A stretch of DNA of 15,069 nucleotides. Source: JBLHKS01 sp047620505. Its GTDB lineage: Bacteria; Verrucomicrobiota; Verrucomicrobiia; Verrucomicrobiales; DEV007. The position numbers were made by a program, and so were the translations under genes. Numbering within the stretch: the first letter of the stretch is position 1; every line of letters begins with the position of its first letter. The notes beneath the pieces were generated by a model, which searched no databases, had not been told where the DNA came from, and saw nothing but the letters and a program-made list of their open reading frames with translations. This document shows positions 14,800 to 15,069 of this stretch, in pieces. The DNA is taken from assembly GCA_047620505.1 (NCBI GenBank), contig JBLHKS010000169.1, forward strand, positions 1 through 15,069. Direction: 5' to 3'.

Positions 14800-14813
14800 C
14801 CAGCAGCTGCTGG
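14800..14813. repeat. Recurring palindrome, copy 11 (intergenic)
   Basis: CCAGCAGCTGCTGG, a 14-bp perfect palindrome beginning 3 bases after the DUF1080 stop codon. It is not followed by a T tract, so it does not look like an intrinsic terminator. Confidence 0.9.
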
Positions 14814-14860
14814 CTTTGGCAGGCGCCTAAAGCACTTACCGCTCCGTAGCAACTATATTC

Positions 14861-14902
14861 CGCCCGAAATTGAAATTAATCTTCTTTTCGGGCGTTCGCC
14901 CG
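14861..14902. repeat. Two mutually exclusive short hairpins
   Basis: CGCCCGAAA (14861-14869) can pair with TTTCGGGCG (14886-14894) across a 16-base loop. The same CGGGCG (14889-14894) can instead pair with CGCCCG (14897-14902) across two bases. The stems share a strand, so only one can form at a time. Confidence 0.65.
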
Positions 14903-14985
14903 CATTAACTGAGGTGTCAAGAACTGTCCTCACCTTCGCTTGAAAGCGAAGGATTGCGGGATTTCTTGATACCTCAGTTAATGCG
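14901..14985. repeat. Nested inverted repeat, 23-bp arms with an inner 9-bp hairpin
   Basis: The arm at 14901-14923 (CGCATTAACTGAGG, continuing) is complementary to 14963-14985 over 23 positions, with a single G-T pair that would be a wobble in RNA. Between them lies CCTTCGCTT (14933-14941) pairing perfectly with AAGCGAAGG (14944-14952). The heptamer GCGTTCG occurs as a direct repeat at both edges (14892-14898 and 14983-14989), the right copy overlapping the arm. Confidence 0.85.
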
Positions 14986-15005
14986 TTCGTTTAGTTAGTC
15001 AGGTA

Positions 15006-15023
15006 TTTTTCTTCAAAGAAAAA
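15006..15023. repeat. A/T-rich hairpin
   Basis: TTTTTCTT (15006-15013) and AAGAAAAA (15016-15023) form an 8-bp stem around CA. The stem lacks G/C strength, so it is a weak terminator candidate at best. Confidence 0.5.
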
Positions 15024-15069
15024 GATTTCTTTTCAAGTTAAGCTTCGGTTACGGGCGCGACGGGCTTAA

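Larger units (their letters stand above)
14797..15069. other. Non-coding, hairpin-rich right end
   Basis: These 273 bp after the DUF1080 gene hold no credible coding frame. They are richer in A/T runs than the genes and are packed with inverted repeats: the palindrome copy at 14800-14813, alternative hairpins at 14861-14902, a long nested inverted repeat at 14901-14985 and an A/T hairpin at 15006-15023. The sequence then runs to the window edge with repeated CGGGC words (15052-15065). It may be a structured RNA, a small non-autonomous mobile element, or a terminator complex. Confidence 0.6.

Noticed and set aside
14800..14813. Intrinsic terminator of the DUF1080 gene
   Set aside because: The stem is only a copy of the window-wide palindrome and has no T tract after it.
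14901..14985. Integron attC recombination site
   Set aside because: The ends (CATTAAC and GTTAATG) do not match the RYYYAAC/GTTRRRY boxes, the 23-bp arms pair without the unpaired extrahelical bases expected, and no integrase or cassette-like array is visible.

Overview
The window most likely comes from a chromosome of a PVC-group bacterium, probably Verrucomicrobiota, with Planctomycetota as the alternative. This is an inference from gene content: a formylglycine sulfatase, a two-domain DUF1080 secreted protein, a sodium:solute symporter, an ECF sigma factor with an adjoining membrane protein, and large lineage-type proteins with a pseudopilin-like C-terminus. No rRNA, tRNA, transposase or CRISPR array was seen.

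Layout. Positions 1-3464 hold a minus-strand cluster read sulfatase -> zwf -> pgl; pgl runs off the left edge. It encodes the first two oxidative pentose phosphate enzymes behind a sulfatase with no visible signal peptide. From a 65-bp divergent gap at 3465-3529, everything else reads on the plus strand. First comes an exported protein joining a helical-repeat region, a Lys/Glu 15-residue tandem repeat and a thioredoxin-like domain (3530-6040). Four bases later is an uncharacterised protein (6045-7433). Then come a sodium:solute symporter with an overlapping 62-aa membrane protein (7511-9249), a HicB/HicA-type toxin-antitoxin pair in antitoxin-first order (9280-9692), and an overlapping trio of ECF sigma factor, small membrane protein and a second member of the uncharacterised family (9826-12096). 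The last genes are a penicillin-binding-protein-like protein lacking the catalytic lysine (12149-13513) and a secreted tandem DUF1080 protein (13546-14796). The final 273 bp are non-coding and rich in nested inverted repeats.

The most unusual signal cuts across gene boundaries. A perfect palindrome, CAGCAGCTGCTG, occurs 8 times, and its 10-bp core AGCAGCTGCT occurs 3 more times. The copies lie in coding and non-coding DNA, in two reading frames and in genes on both strands, at strikingly even spacing: 1.17-2.06 kb, mean about 1.47 kb. None of the genes explains it. It looks like a highly iterated chromosomal site, comparable in kind to the cyanobacterial HIP1 or to DNA uptake sequences, but with a different sequence.

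Working together: sulfatase, symporter and DUF1080 protein fit a bacterium living on sulfated or modified glycans, with zwf/pgl handling sugar phosphate oxidation. The ECF trio followed by the PBP-like gene suggests an envelope-related regulatory unit. Both statements are inferences from neighbourhood only.
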